Position numbers and translations under genes: made by a program. From positions 1,178,001 through 1,242,000 of the forward strand of contig CBDBEN010000004.1 of the NCBI GenBank assembly GCA_965204405.1: a stretch of DNA of 64,000 nucleotides, given 5' to 3'. Below the pieces are notes generated by a model. That model was not told the origin of the DNA and did not search any database. It worked only from the letters and a program-made list of their open reading frames with translations. This document shows, piece after piece, positions 1 to 7,905 of the stretch. The stretch's first letter is position 1. Each line of letters starts with the position of its first letter. The DNA is from JANQPX01 sp965204405. GTDB taxonomy: Bacteria > Pseudomonadota > Alphaproteobacteria > Geminicoccales > Geminicoccaceae.

Positions 1-1045
1 GGCGAGCTGCATCCAGTGCCGCCCTGCTCTCCAGTCCCTGGCGCAGGCTTTCTGCGGTATCAGCCGGCAGGGACTGAAAGACTGAAGCGAGATCTGCGTC
101 CGGAAGCTTCTTGGCGGTCGCGCGGTCCATCACCATCGAGACAGTCGCGGGATCGATCGAGCAGACATCGTTCACCACCTCGGCGATCTGCTCTTTGGTG
201 AGATCATTGCCGGGGCCGGCGCGGGTGACGATGGCCTCAAGCTGCTCAGGCGTGATCTTGGAGCTGCTCGCCATATTACCGATGAAGGTCTGAACCTGTT
301 CTGCGCTTGCCAAGTTGTTGTTCAGCGGCCGCTGAAAGGCACTGATGCAGCCCTGGGCAAGCTGCACAGCCTGGGTCTTCGCGTAGCCCAAAATATCCCG
401 ATAGGGCTCGAGATTGATGAGATTCTTGAAGTCGGGCAAATCGGAAACCTGGGTCGATCCGGAACGTTCGCCGGGTGCTCGATTGAGAAAACGGTAGCAG
501 ACCTCGGTCAACCCCCTAAGAAAGAACAGAAAGCCGAGGGTCACAATGAAGGACGGCAGCTTCGAGCGGACGACGATATTGCCGATCAAACAGCCAAAGC
601 TGAGGGTCATGCAAAGGGTGATCAGGATGGCGGTCGATGGGCTGACGGTATTCCAGCTCAACAGCACGATGCCTGTGAAGGGTATCTCTATGTGCAGGCC
701 CCATTTCAGCATCAGCGCCATGCTCATGCCGGCAAAGCCGATCATCGAGCCGATGGAGAGATCGAATTCACCGGCGATCATCAAGAGACAGGCACCAATC
801 GCAATAATGCCGAGCTGAGCGACGATCCGGGTGTTGTTGCGAATGCCGAGCGGGTTGTAGGCCGTGCCGTCAAGCGGGTTCCAAGCACTTCCGCCAAACA
901 GACCGCCGGATGCCATGCCGAGGGCGATCAGCACCACGATCATGACCAGGAAGGCACCGATTTCCGGCTTGTTGACGAGGGACCCGAGAAATCCGGCCTT
1001 TCCCAATCTGTCCGCTTCGGTGCGCCCTGTTTCCACCTTTGCCAT
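1..1045 (-). CDS. Sugar-type ABC transporter permease with large insertion (partial, cut by left edge)
   Basis: Inner-membrane permease of an RbsC/FrcC-like ABC importer (BPD_transp_2 family). The reading frame is open from an ATG at 1045 to the window edge, giving 348 residues without a stop. Residues 30-185 hold several membrane segments, including the family-typical LLMIAGEFDLSIGSMIG (88-104) and LPSFIVTLGFLFFLRGL (163-179). After residue about 185, where relatives have a short loop, the chain runs on for at least 160 polar, helical-looking residues (for example ITPEQLEAIV and LTKEQIAEVV), so this member carries a large insertion, probably periplasmic. It lies 116 nt downstream of the binding-protein gene on the same strand, with a hairpin between them. 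The ATPase would be expected beyond the left edge. The substrate is not predictable beyond sugar or polyol. Confidence 0.85.
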   Translation of the reverse strand, partial: MAKVETGRTEADRLGKAGFLGSLVNKPEIGAFLVMIVVLIALGMASGGLFGGSAWNPLDGTAYNPLGIRNNTRIVAQLGIIAIGACLLMIAGEFDLSIGSMIGFAGMSMALMLKWGLHIEIPFTGIVLLSWNTVSPSTAILITLCMTLSFGCLIGNIVVRSKLPSFIVTLGFLFFLRGLTEVCYRFLNRAPGERSGSTQVSDLPDFKNLINLEPYRDILGYAKTQAVQLAQGCISAFQRPLNNNLASAEQVQTFIGNMASSSKITPEQLEAIVTRAGPGNDLTKEQIAEVVNDVCSIDPATVSMVMDRATAKKLPDADLASVFQSLPADTAESLRQGLESRAALDAAR

Positions 1046-1086
1046 CAACCTCGCCCCTGCTTTCTCTACGCTCTATGACCCTTGAC

Positions 1087-1120
1087 GAAAAAAGGGACGG
1101 CCCCTGAATCGGACCGCCCC
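1087..1120 (-). terminator. Hairpin plus T-run between binding protein and permease genes
   Basis: Read on the minus strand, GGGGCGGTCC pairs with GGGCCGTCCC as a 10-bp stem (two G-U pairs) around a 7-nt loop, followed at once by six T. This is a textbook intrinsic terminator shape. It sits inside an apparent operon, so partial termination would let the binding protein be made in excess over the permease, a common arrangement in ABC operons. That role is inference; the structure is read from the sequence. Confidence 0.7.
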
Positions 1121-1161
1121 CTCTTCGCATACGACAGCATGAACGCTGCCGACCGTGTCGG

Positions 1162-2073
1162 CTAGCGGTTGGTGCCAGCTTGCTCGGAGACCGCGCCAGC
1201 ATTGGACTTGTCGACGAAGCCTGGGCCGGAGTTGACGTTACCGCCCGGCAGCATGCCGGCATTGGTGTTGTAAAGGTGGAGCACGACGACCGGCATGTAA
1301 CCCTGGAGGCGCTGCTGCTGGTCGATGCTGAAGGAGACCTTGCCGTCATTGATGAGCGAGATCACGCCAGGCGTTAGATCGAAACAGCCCATATGAACCG
1401 TACTGCCAGCCTCATCGACAGCAGACGAAGCAGCCTCGCAGACGTGGGGGCCGACGGCAAGAACCGAGTCGATCGAGTTGTCCGCGAGCAGTGCCGCAGC
1501 TGTCCGGGTCTGGATCTGGGCGACGTCGTTGGAGACGTCGATCATGTTCAGCTCCAGCCCCATGGCATCGAAATAACCCTGGCAACGATCGACGAGCGCC
1601 GTGTTGAACGCCTCCTGATTGAGGCAAATCGGGTTGGTCGCCCCTTCCGCCTTGGCGCGCGTGCCGGCAGCGAAGCCGGCGTCATATTCGGGCTGCCCCA
1701 CATGCATGAGTGCCCCGAGCTCCTTTGACGACTCCAGGCCGGAGTTGATCGTGATCACCGGAATGCCCGCGTCGACTGCAGCGCGAATTGCCCCACCGAG
1801 CGCGTCGGGGTCGGGGAGCGAAATGATCATGCCGTCAGGAGATGTTGCCGCACCGGCCTCGATCAAAGCCGCCATGTCCGACATATCACCCGAGGGTGCA
1901 AAATTGTATTCAAGCTCGACCCCCATCGCCGCGGCTGCATCCTTGGCACCTTTCTCGACCACCGGCCAGAAAGGGTCGGTTCCCTGCGTGTGCGTGACCA
2001 TCACATAGCGCTCGGCCTGGGCTGCCCCAGCCGTCATCATGGCCGCTGCGGCCAGCACAAAAACTTTCTTCAT
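1162..2073 (-). CDS. Sugar ABC transporter periplasmic substrate-binding protein
   Basis: A 303-residue periplasmic binding protein of the RbsB/Peripla_BP_4 type that should capture a sugar or polyol for the permease encoded next to it. A Sec signal peptide is clear (residues 1-20, MKKVFVLAAAAMMTAGAAQA, AxA cleavage). Family-like segments follow: THTQGTDPFWPVVEKGAKDAA near the N-terminus, SPDGMIISLPDPDALGGAI, VDAGIPVITINSG and NDGKVSFSIDQQQRLQGYMPV in the hinge and C-terminal lobe. Length is normal for the family. A good ribosome site (AAGGGAGA) precedes the ATG at 2073. The gene is divergent from a WYL regulator across a 431-bp control region, so that regulator is a reasonable candidate for its control. 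Confidence 0.9.
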   Translation of the reverse strand: MKKVFVLAAAAMMTAGAAQAERYVMVTHTQGTDPFWPVVEKGAKDAAAAMGVELEYNFAPSGDMSDMAALIEAGAATSPDGMIISLPDPDALGGAIRAAVDAGIPVITINSGLESSKELGALMHVGQPEYDAGFAAGTRAKAEGATNPICLNQEAFNTALVDRCQGYFDAMGLELNMIDVSNDVAQIQTRTAAALLADNSIDSVLAVGPHVCEAASSAVDEAGSTVHMGCFDLTPGVISLINDGKVSFSIDQQQRLQGYMPVVVLHLYNTNAGMLPGGNVNSGPGFVDKSNAGAVSEQAGTNR

Positions 2074-2504
2074 CGATTTGTCTCCCTTGGATGTGACGTA
2101 TCGGACGCCATCCCCTTGATCCGATCAGCATTCAACAGATAGCGGGATGTTGTTATCTACAATCTGTCTTAGTTAGGTCAGGTATGACAACAGAATTTTT
2201 CGAATATGCAATGAAAATTTCAATTTTCTATATTTTGAAATAAAAATATTAAATACGCCCGTGGCTGGCCGAGATGGAATGGATCAAAAAGTCGGGGTTG
2301 GTCTTCGAGTACGATCATCAAGACTTTTCCGACAAAGCAATCATAGACACCGCTCCTGCCATGATGTTGTCAGTAGACTGTCTCTAGTGGTGTGTCTTCA
2401 ACATTTGAGCTCCAGCGATATCCTGGGACGCTAGGTCGTATACTTTCCATCCGAGCGAAAGCGATGGGATCGAATGTTGTGGACATTCCGCTAGGATCAA
2501 CAGC
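2074..2504. promoter_or_regulatory. Divergent control region, AT-rich core
   Basis: A 431-bp stretch with no convincing ORF between the divergently read ABC binding-protein gene and the WYL regulator. About 2185-2255 is strongly AT-rich, with runs of A and T, and contains the small palindromic stretch GAAAATTTCAATTTTC. A 6-bp inverted repeat (ATCGGA at 2100-2105, TCCGAT at 2120-2125) lies just upstream of the binding-protein ribosome site. Promoters for both genes must be here; I cannot place them with confidence. Confidence 0.45.
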
Positions 2505-3248
2505 ATGAGACGCGCCGACCGACTTTTGGAACTGCTTCAGGCCCTGCGCCGAAGCCAGCCGCCGGTGACCGCAACGAACCTCGCCGAAGCCCTAGAGGTT
2601 TCCGCACGTACGGTTTATCGCGATATCGATGCGCTTCGACGTTTGGGAGTAGGGATCGAGGGCGAAGCGGGTTTCGGCTACGTCCTGACCGACGATCATG
2701 CATTGCCGCCGCTGATGTTCACGTCCGCCGAGGTCGAAGCATTGGCGCTCGGTCTACGAAAGGTGATTGCCATTGGCGACAGCGAGCTTGCAAGTGCCGC
2801 CAAGGATGCGATCACCAAGCTCGGGCCGGTGCTTCCGGATCCCGTCAGAACCGAGTTGGAAAGCGGCATCCTTCTCGCCCATTCCTATGCCAGACGCGGA
2901 CGCCTTGCCGAACTCGAGGAAAGCGGGCGGCTGGACGAACAGGTCGATCCGGCCTTGATCCGCCGAGCCGCCCGCCAGGAAAAAAAGCTGATGACGCGTT
3001 ACCGGGATCAGGAAGGGCGAACCACGGAACGGGTGATATGGCCGCTCGCCATCTCTTATCTGGACACCGCCGATCTTGTTATCGCCTGGTGCGAGCTTCG
3101 GGAGGATTTCCGAACATTCCGTCTGGACCGCCTATGTGCCGCCAAGGAGAATGGCGGCAGCTTCCGTCCGAAACGTGTGCCTTTGCTGCGGCAGTTCCTG
3201 GAACGCTTGCGTGAAGAAGAGAAGCACTGGTCAACCAGACGCTGCTAA
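2505..3248 (+). CDS. YafY-type transcriptional regulator (HTH_11 + WYL domain)
   Basis: A 247-residue regulator. The N-terminus is a winged helix of the DeoR/HTH_11 type (VTATNLAEALEVSARTVYRD, then IDALRRLGVGIEGEAGFGYVL), and the region around residues 140-215 matches a WYL ligand-sensing domain (KKLMTRYRDQEGRTTERVIW, then AISYLDTADLVIAWCELRED and FRTFRLDRL). WYL proteins bind small effectors or nucleic acid and control neighbouring genes. The ATG at 2505 has AGGA eight bases upstream. The gene diverges from the sugar ABC genes, so control of that cassette is plausible but not shown. The target and effector are unknown. Confidence 0.88.
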   Translation: MRRADRLLELLQALRRSQPPVTATNLAEALEVSARTVYRDIDALRRLGVGIEGEAGFGYVLTDDHALPPLMFTSAEVEALALGLRKVIAIGDSELASAAKDAITKLGPVLPDPVRTELESGILLAHSYARRGRLAELEESGRLDEQVDPALIRRAARQEKKLMTRYRDQEGRTTERVIWPLAISYLDTADLVIAWCELREDFRTFRLDRLCAAKENGGSFRPKRVPLLRQFLERLREEEKHWSTRRC

Positions 3249-3349
3249 GCCGGCCATCTCACCAAACCTGCACCGGATGTTCGGGAAGGTCCTCCATCGA
3301 CCACCGGGCTGAACTCAGTCACTATCCTCAGAGCGTCGCTTGTTTGGGA

Positions 3350-4540
3350 TCACTCGGCCGGCATCTTATCGCTCGGCGCATTTTTGGGCGCTCGATAGAC
3401 GAAGTTCGTGTCAGCTTCACCTGCTTCTCTCGCGGCAATCGCTACCAGGTCATCATGCAGGGGTGAGAAGGAGCAGGCCGGATCGACCGCCTCGGCCTCT
3501 CCCGCAAAGGCGAAGGCCTGGCAGCGGCAGCCACCGAAATCGGTAAAGCGCCGTTCACAGCTCCTGCAGGGCTCCTGCATCCACTCAGTCCCGCGGAAAG
3601 CTTCGAAGGCGCTGCCATGACGCCAGATCTCCGCAAGCGGGCGATCTTTGACATTGTCGAATGTGAGCGTCTTGATCGTTTCCGCGGCATGGCATGGGAG
3701 AACCTTGCCGGATGGCGTGACATTCAGGTTTTGCTTCCCCCAGCCGCCCATGCAGGCTTTGGGGTAGCGGGCATAGTAATCCGGAACGACATAGTCGATC
3801 ACCAAGACGCCCTTCAGCCGCTCTTGAGCCTCCTTGACGAGATCGATCGCCCGGTCGGCCTGCGCCCTGGTTGGCATGAGGGCAGCTCGGTTCATCAGCG
3901 CCCAGCCATAATATTGGACATGGGCCACCTCGAGGCGTTTCGCCTTTTTCGAAACGGCGAGATCGATGATCTCATCCAGGTGGTCCAGATTCTGGCGATG
4001 CACGACTGCGTTGATGGTCAGCGGCAGGCCGATCTCGGTGACCATGTCGGCCACCGCCATTTTCCTGGCATGCCCGTTCTTGTAACCGCCAATGCGGTTG
4101 GCGTTGATGGCTTCGCTGTCCTGGATGCTGAGCTGAAGATGATCAAGACCGGCATCAGCAAGCGCTTCGAGCTTTCCCTGGTCCAGCAACACGCCGGCGG
4201 TGATCAGGTTGGTATATTGTCCGATCGTCGCGGCATGCCGGATCAGATCCGGCAAGTCCTGGCGCAAGGTCGGCTCGCCGCCGGAGAAATGGGTCTGAAG
4301 CACCCCTAGATCATTCGCCTCCTCGATCACCCGGCACCAGGTCTCGGTGTCCAATTCCCCGGCCGCCCGCTCGAGATCCAAAGGATTGGAGCAATAGGGA
4401 CATTGCAAGGGACAGCGATGGGTCAATTCGGCGAGCAGAGAAACAGGCGGCTGCAGGTCGGCAGCGGTGCTCTTCGACATGTCTTTTGACGTGGGGCTCA
4501 TGGATTCGGCGTTTCGTTCAAGGGAAAGTGAGCCCAACAT
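3350..4540 (-). CDS. pqqE: PqqA peptide cyclase, radical SAM enzyme PqqE
   Basis: Radical SAM enzyme that joins the Glu and Tyr side chains of PqqA in the first step of PQQ cofactor synthesis. The SAM cluster motif CPLQCPYC supplies C43, C47 and C50, preceded by the highly typical LLAELTHRCP, and HFSGGEPTLRQDL follows. The C-terminal SPASM region carries the auxiliary-cluster cysteines (ACMGGWG, VLPCHAA, CRSCERRFTDFGGCRCQAF, VDPAC). It is 396 residues from the first ATG. The family usually starts about 30 residues later, so the true start may be the internal Met at residue 14 or 21; no strong ribosome site decides it. Upstream on the same strand is pqqA. No pqqB, pqqC or pqqD lies next to it, and no PqqD-like domain is fused to it. 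Confidence 0.95.
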   Translation of the reverse strand: MLGSLSLERNAESMSPTSKDMSKSTAADLQPPVSLLAELTHRCPLQCPYCSNPLDLERAAGELDTETWCRVIEEANDLGVLQTHFSGGEPTLRQDLPDLIRHAATIGQYTNLITAGVLLDQGKLEALADAGLDHLQLSIQDSEAINANRIGGYKNGHARKMAVADMVTEIGLPLTINAVVHRQNLDHLDEIIDLAVSKKAKRLEVAHVQYYGWALMNRAALMPTRAQADRAIDLVKEAQERLKGVLVIDYVVPDYYARYPKACMGGWGKQNLNVTPSGKVLPCHAAETIKTLTFDNVKDRPLAEIWRHGSAFEAFRGTEWMQEPCRSCERRFTDFGGCRCQAFAFAGEAEAVDPACSFSPLHDDLVAIAAREAGEADTNFVYRAPKNAPSDKMPAE

Positions 4541-4649
4541 GATCGGTCGCGAAAAGAGAGCTCAGTCGATACGGGACGACGCAAGACGAAGCTGCAGCCG
4601 ATTAACGCTGCGGATTGCCAATAAATGGATCAGAGGGCCGCTTGATAGT

Positions 4650-4701
4650 CCATCGGCGGTCCGGTCCGAGACGTTGCCGTCCTGTCGCAAACCGCCGATG
4701 G
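4650..4701 (-). promoter_or_regulatory. Hairpin in the pqqA-pqqE intergenic region
   Basis: A perfect 11-bp inverted repeat (CCATCGGCGGT at 4650-4660 and ACCGCCGATGG at 4691-4701) starts 13 nt downstream of the pqqA stop codon. No T-run follows, so it is more likely an RNA-stabilising or attenuating hairpin than a classic terminator. Abundant pqqA message relative to later pqq genes is known in other bacteria, and this hairpin would fit that; the role here is inference. Confidence 0.6.
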
Positions 4702-4713
4702 TATCAGACAGCC

Positions 4714-4794
4714 TTAGAGATCGGCCGGGAAGTACGCGTTGATCTCGCAACCACACGCAATCTCGACGATCTTGGGGGTATTCCACTGCATCAT
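4714..4794 (-). CDS. pqqA: PQQ precursor peptide PqqA (26 aa)
   Basis: A very short gene, easily missed by gene finders. The peptide begins MMQWNTPKIVEI and ends EINAYFPADL. It contains the E-x3-Y spacing (EINAY) whose Glu and Tyr become the PQQ skeleton, plus the usual N-terminal W and P. A strong ribosome site (GAGGGAGG) lies just before the first ATG at 4794; the second Met at 4791 is an alternative start. It is upstream of pqqE on the same strand, separated by about 170 nt with a hairpin, and divergent from oxyR. The identity rests on the motif, size and neighbour, which agree well. Confidence 0.9.
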   Translation of the reverse strand: MMQWNTPKIVEIACGCEINAYFPADL

Positions 4795-4952
4795 TTTTCC
4801 TCCCTCTGAACATTAGTACCATTCCAACCATGGACGTCTCTTGCCATCAATGCAAATCGATTTTCCTTCGCCTGGCGATAAGAACTCTTGATCACGGAGG
4901 CCATCATAGGGTGAAATCAGTTGGCCGATTGCCGAAAATCATGGAAGGAGGA

Positions 4953-5894
4953 ATGCCTGCTTTGAGCCTGACGTTGAAACAGCTTCGCTATTTCTCCGCA
5001 CTTGCCGAAACGCTGCATTTCGGTCGTGCAGCCAAACTCTGTCACGTCACTCAGCCGGCCCTCAGCATGCAGGTCCGCGACCTCGAGGCCAATCTTGGCA
5101 CCACACTCGTGGAACGCGGATCATCGGGACTCCTGCTGACGAGAGAAGGGCATGAGATCGCCAAGCGTGCCCACGATATTTTATTGGCAGTACAAGATCT
5201 TACCGAAACAGTCTCACATCATCGTCATCCATTTTCAGGCAAGCTTCGCTTAGGGGTCATCCCCTCGGTCGGTCCCTATCTTTTGCCGAAGATCTTACCG
5301 GAGATCCATGAGACCTATCGCGAACTTCAGCTCAGCCTTCGCGAATCGCAAACTTTATCTCTGATCAGCGATCTGATCGACGGGCATCTCGATCTTCTGA
5401 TTCTGGCACTGCCCACAGGTCAGGACGAGATTGAAACCATGGCACTCTTCGATGATCGTTTTTCGATCGCCCTGCCGTCGACACATCGACTTTCCAGTAA
5501 GACGGAGCTTGATCAACAGGACCTGGAAGGTGAAAACCTGCTCCTGCTTGAAGAAGGACACTGCCTTCGCGATCAGGCGCTTGCTGTTTGTCAGGCCAGC
5601 GATACCGATGAATTCCGCGCGAGCAGCCTTTCCACCGTGATCCAGATGGTCGCCAATGGCTATGGGGTGACGATCCTTCCGGCCCTGTCCCTGCCGACGG
5701 AAGTTTCCAGGGAAGACAGCATTCGCGTGATACCTTTTGCGGAACCTGTTCCCAGCCGCAATATCGGCCTTGCGTGGCGTCAATCCTCACCTCACAAAAA
5801 CGAATTTCGCGAGTTCGGCAACGTCATCAAGCAGCGGCTGGGATCAGTTCCAGCATTGGAAGAGGTGTCCTGTGATGATGCTCCGGGCTCATGA
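4953..5894 (+). CDS. oxyR: LysR-family hydrogen peroxide sensor OxyR
   Basis: A 313-residue LysR regulator. Residues 6-65 form the winged helix-turn-helix (LKQLRYFSALAETLHFGRAA followed by VTQPALSMQVRDLE). The effector domain contains GHCLRDQALAVC, with C204 and C213 matching the peroxidatic and resolving cysteines (C199/C208) of E. coli OxyR, followed by the typical FRASSLSTVIQMVANGYGVT. OxyR forms a disulfide on peroxide and activates antioxidant genes. I chose the ATG at 4953, where the family N-terminus begins and a GGAAGGAGG stretch precedes it; the frame is open upstream to 4830. No katG or ahpC is adjacent. It is divergent from pqqA across 158 bp. Confidence 0.9.
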   Translation: MPALSLTLKQLRYFSALAETLHFGRAAKLCHVTQPALSMQVRDLEANLGTTLVERGSSGLLLTREGHEIAKRAHDILLAVQDLTETVSHHRHPFSGKLRLGVIPSVGPYLLPKILPEIHETYRELQLSLRESQTLSLISDLIDGHLDLLILALPTGQDEIETMALFDDRFSIALPSTHRLSSKTELDQQDLEGENLLLLEEGHCLRDQALAVCQASDTDEFRASSLSTVIQMVANGYGVTILPALSLPTEVSREDSIRVIPFAEPVPSRNIGLAWRQSSPHKNEFREFGNVIKQRLGSVPALEEVSCDDAPGS

Positions 5895-5985
5895 GAATGC
5901 TGTAGACCTTCCACTGGCAAATTGACGTCGGCAGTCATCCGACCTCACAAGCTCGGCCCGAAACTTTCGAAGGCAGAAGCCTCCT

Positions 5986-6062
5986 CGGTCCCTGTGATCC
6001 TGCCCCGTACCCTGCCCCACCATCCTCGGCGGGCGGGCGGATTCCTAGGATCACATGGACCG
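5986..6062. repeat. 77-nt element with 16-bp imperfect terminal inverted repeats
   Basis: The left arm CGGTCCCTGTGATCCT (5986-6001) and right arm AGGATCACATGGACCG (6047-6062) match as inverted repeats at 15 of 16 positions, enclosing a GC-rich 45-nt middle with C-rich then G-rich runs that could pair further. It lies between the converging 3' ends of oxyR and matB. It could be a bidirectional transcription end signal, a structured RNA, or a small palindromic repeat element. I did not recognise a second copy in this window. Confidence 0.6.
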
Positions 6063-6160
6063 GAAAGTGGAACTTATCGGGGAAAGAGAAACATCTGGTA
6101 AAGATGATCGTTCCAGGCATGTGGCTTGGAAAGGCCTCTTCAACGTGATCCGAAGGCGTT

Positions 6161-7672
6161 CTACGAAAATGTCTTCGCGTAGCGCTCGCGGAGCTGGTTC
6201 TTTTGGACTTTTCCCATGGTGTTGCGCGGAAGCTCTTCGACGACGAAGACGGCTTTGGGAACCTTGAAGGCTGCAAGCTTTTTCCTGGTGGCGGCGATGA
6301 CTTCTTCTTCTTCGACGCCGGTGCGTTCTTCTGCAGTGATCACGGCAGCCACGGCTTCGCCGAAATCCGGGTGAGCAAGGCCGATCACCGCACTCTCACC
6401 GACGCCCTCGAGCTGATCGATGATCTCCTCGATTTCTTTCGGATAAACGTTGAAGCCGCCTGAGATGATCATGTCCTTGGCGCGGCCGACAATATGGACA
6501 TAACCGTCATCGTCGATCCGGCTGACATCCCCTGTGATAAAGAAACCGTCGCTCCGAAACTCCTCCTTGGTTTTTTCCGGCATGCGCCAGTAGCCCTTGA
6601 AGACGTTGGGGCCGCGAACCTCCAGAACACCTGTATCCCCTACCTCGAGGGGCGCTCCCTGCTCGTCAGCGACCCGTACTTCAACATCGGGCAAAGGGGG
6701 ACCGACCGTGCCTGGGCGGCGCTCGCCGCTCAGAGGGTTGGAACAGAGCATGCCGCACTCGGTCATGCCATAGCGCTCCAGGATGGCATGCCCGGTCCTG
6801 CCCTCGAATGCGCGGAACGTCTCGTCCAGAAGAGGCGCTGAGCCGGCGATGAACAGGCGCATGTTCCGGCACAGATCAGGGGCTAGCTGCTCATTTGCCA
6901 GCAATCTGGTGTAGAAGGTCGGAACGCCCATCATCAGCGTCGCAGACGGCAAGGCCTCAATGACGGCACCGGTCTCGAATTTCGGGTGAAAGAGGATCTC
7001 GGCACCGGCGATCAGACAGGTGTTGAGAGCGACGAACAGACCATGGACATGGTAGATCGGGAGGGCATGCAGGAGGACATCGCTTGACGTGATGCCCCAG
7101 ATATCGACCAGCGTTTCGGCATTCGCGCGAAGATTGCCATGGGTGATCATCGCCCCTTTCGAGCGCCCCGTCGTGCCCGAAGTGTATAGGATCGCAGCCA
7201 CATCCTCAGCCTCGCGCTGCACCGTCTCGAAATCCGCCTCGAACCGATCGGCATCTTCCAAAAACGTGCCGCCGCCTGACCCATCCAAGGTGTGGATAAG
7301 GACATTGTCGGCGGATCCAAGGCACCGGATCCCCTCTTGCCGCCCTGGCATGCAGACGATGAGGCGAGGCTCAGCATCACCGAAAAAATAGTCGAGCTCG
7401 TTGTCGGTATAGGCCGTATTCAATGGCAGATAGATGGCACCCGCCTGCAGGCAGGCCAGGTACAAGACGACACTCTCGACGCTCTTTTCCACCTGCACCG
7501 CCACACGATCGCCAGGCGCGATACCCTCTATCTTGAGGAAATTCGCCAATCCGGCAGCTTTCCGCCGAAGCTCACCGAAGGAAACCGCATCACCGCCAGC
7601 AGGACATAGTGCCGATCGTGCCGCAGCCCCTGTGAAGGATGGTTCGAAGGCGGTGAAAAGATTGGCATTCAT
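6161..7672 (-). CDS. matB: Malonyl-CoA synthetase (MatB-like, AMP-forming)
   Basis: A 503-residue ANL-superfamily adenylating enzyme, most like MatB, which activates malonate to malonyl-CoA with ATP. Core motifs are visible: the P-loop-like YTSGTTGRSKGAMITHGN, the ERYGMTECGM motif, TGDVSRIDDDGYVHIVGR with the hinge and IISGGFNVYPKEIEE, and the C-terminal acyl-transfer lysine region LPRNTMGKVQKNQLR. The N-terminus (NLFTAFEPSF) is also MatB-like. The frame is open back to 7846, but the ATG at 7672 matches the family start and has GGAAATG nearby. No malonyl-CoA decarboxylase or malonate carrier lies next to it, so the gene is alone. Another short-chain acyl-CoA synthetase is the main alternative. 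Confidence 0.82.
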   Translation of the reverse strand: MNANLFTAFEPSFTGAAARSALCPAGGDAVSFGELRRKAAGLANFLKIEGIAPGDRVAVQVEKSVESVVLYLACLQAGAIYLPLNTAYTDNELDYFFGDAEPRLIVCMPGRQEGIRCLGSADNVLIHTLDGSGGGTFLEDADRFEADFETVQREAEDVAAILYTSGTTGRSKGAMITHGNLRANAETLVDIWGITSSDVLLHALPIYHVHGLFVALNTCLIAGAEILFHPKFETGAVIEALPSATLMMGVPTFYTRLLANEQLAPDLCRNMRLFIAGSAPLLDETFRAFEGRTGHAILERYGMTECGMLCSNPLSGERRPGTVGPPLPDVEVRVADEQGAPLEVGDTGVLEVRGPNVFKGYWRMPEKTKEEFRSDGFFITGDVSRIDDDGYVHIVGRAKDMIISGGFNVYPKEIEEIIDQLEGVGESAVIGLAHPDFGEAVAAVITAEERTGVEEEEVIAATRKKLAAFKVPKAVFVVEELPRNTMGKVQKNQLRERYAKTFS

Positions 7673-7905
7673 CGTAACATTTCCATCAGGAGGCAAAGCC
7701 GAAGGATAGCCAAGGCGGCTCAAAGCATGAAGGGGGCAACAGCTGATCTTGCACCACTGGGGAGCGAACAGTCTGCTTTTTGTCCCGACCTCCGGCGGAT
7801 GATCAGCGGCGGGCGAGGATTGCGGCGAATGATGTGGTCTTAACAACTGGACGGATTGACCGCGCCAGAAGTTCCGGACGGCAACACGACGCTCGAGAGT
7901 GGCTA

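Noticed and set aside
4880..4905. Possible OxyR/LysR operator ATAAGAACTCTTGAT
   Set aside because: Only four of seven paired positions are symmetric and the OxyR consensus spacing is not met.
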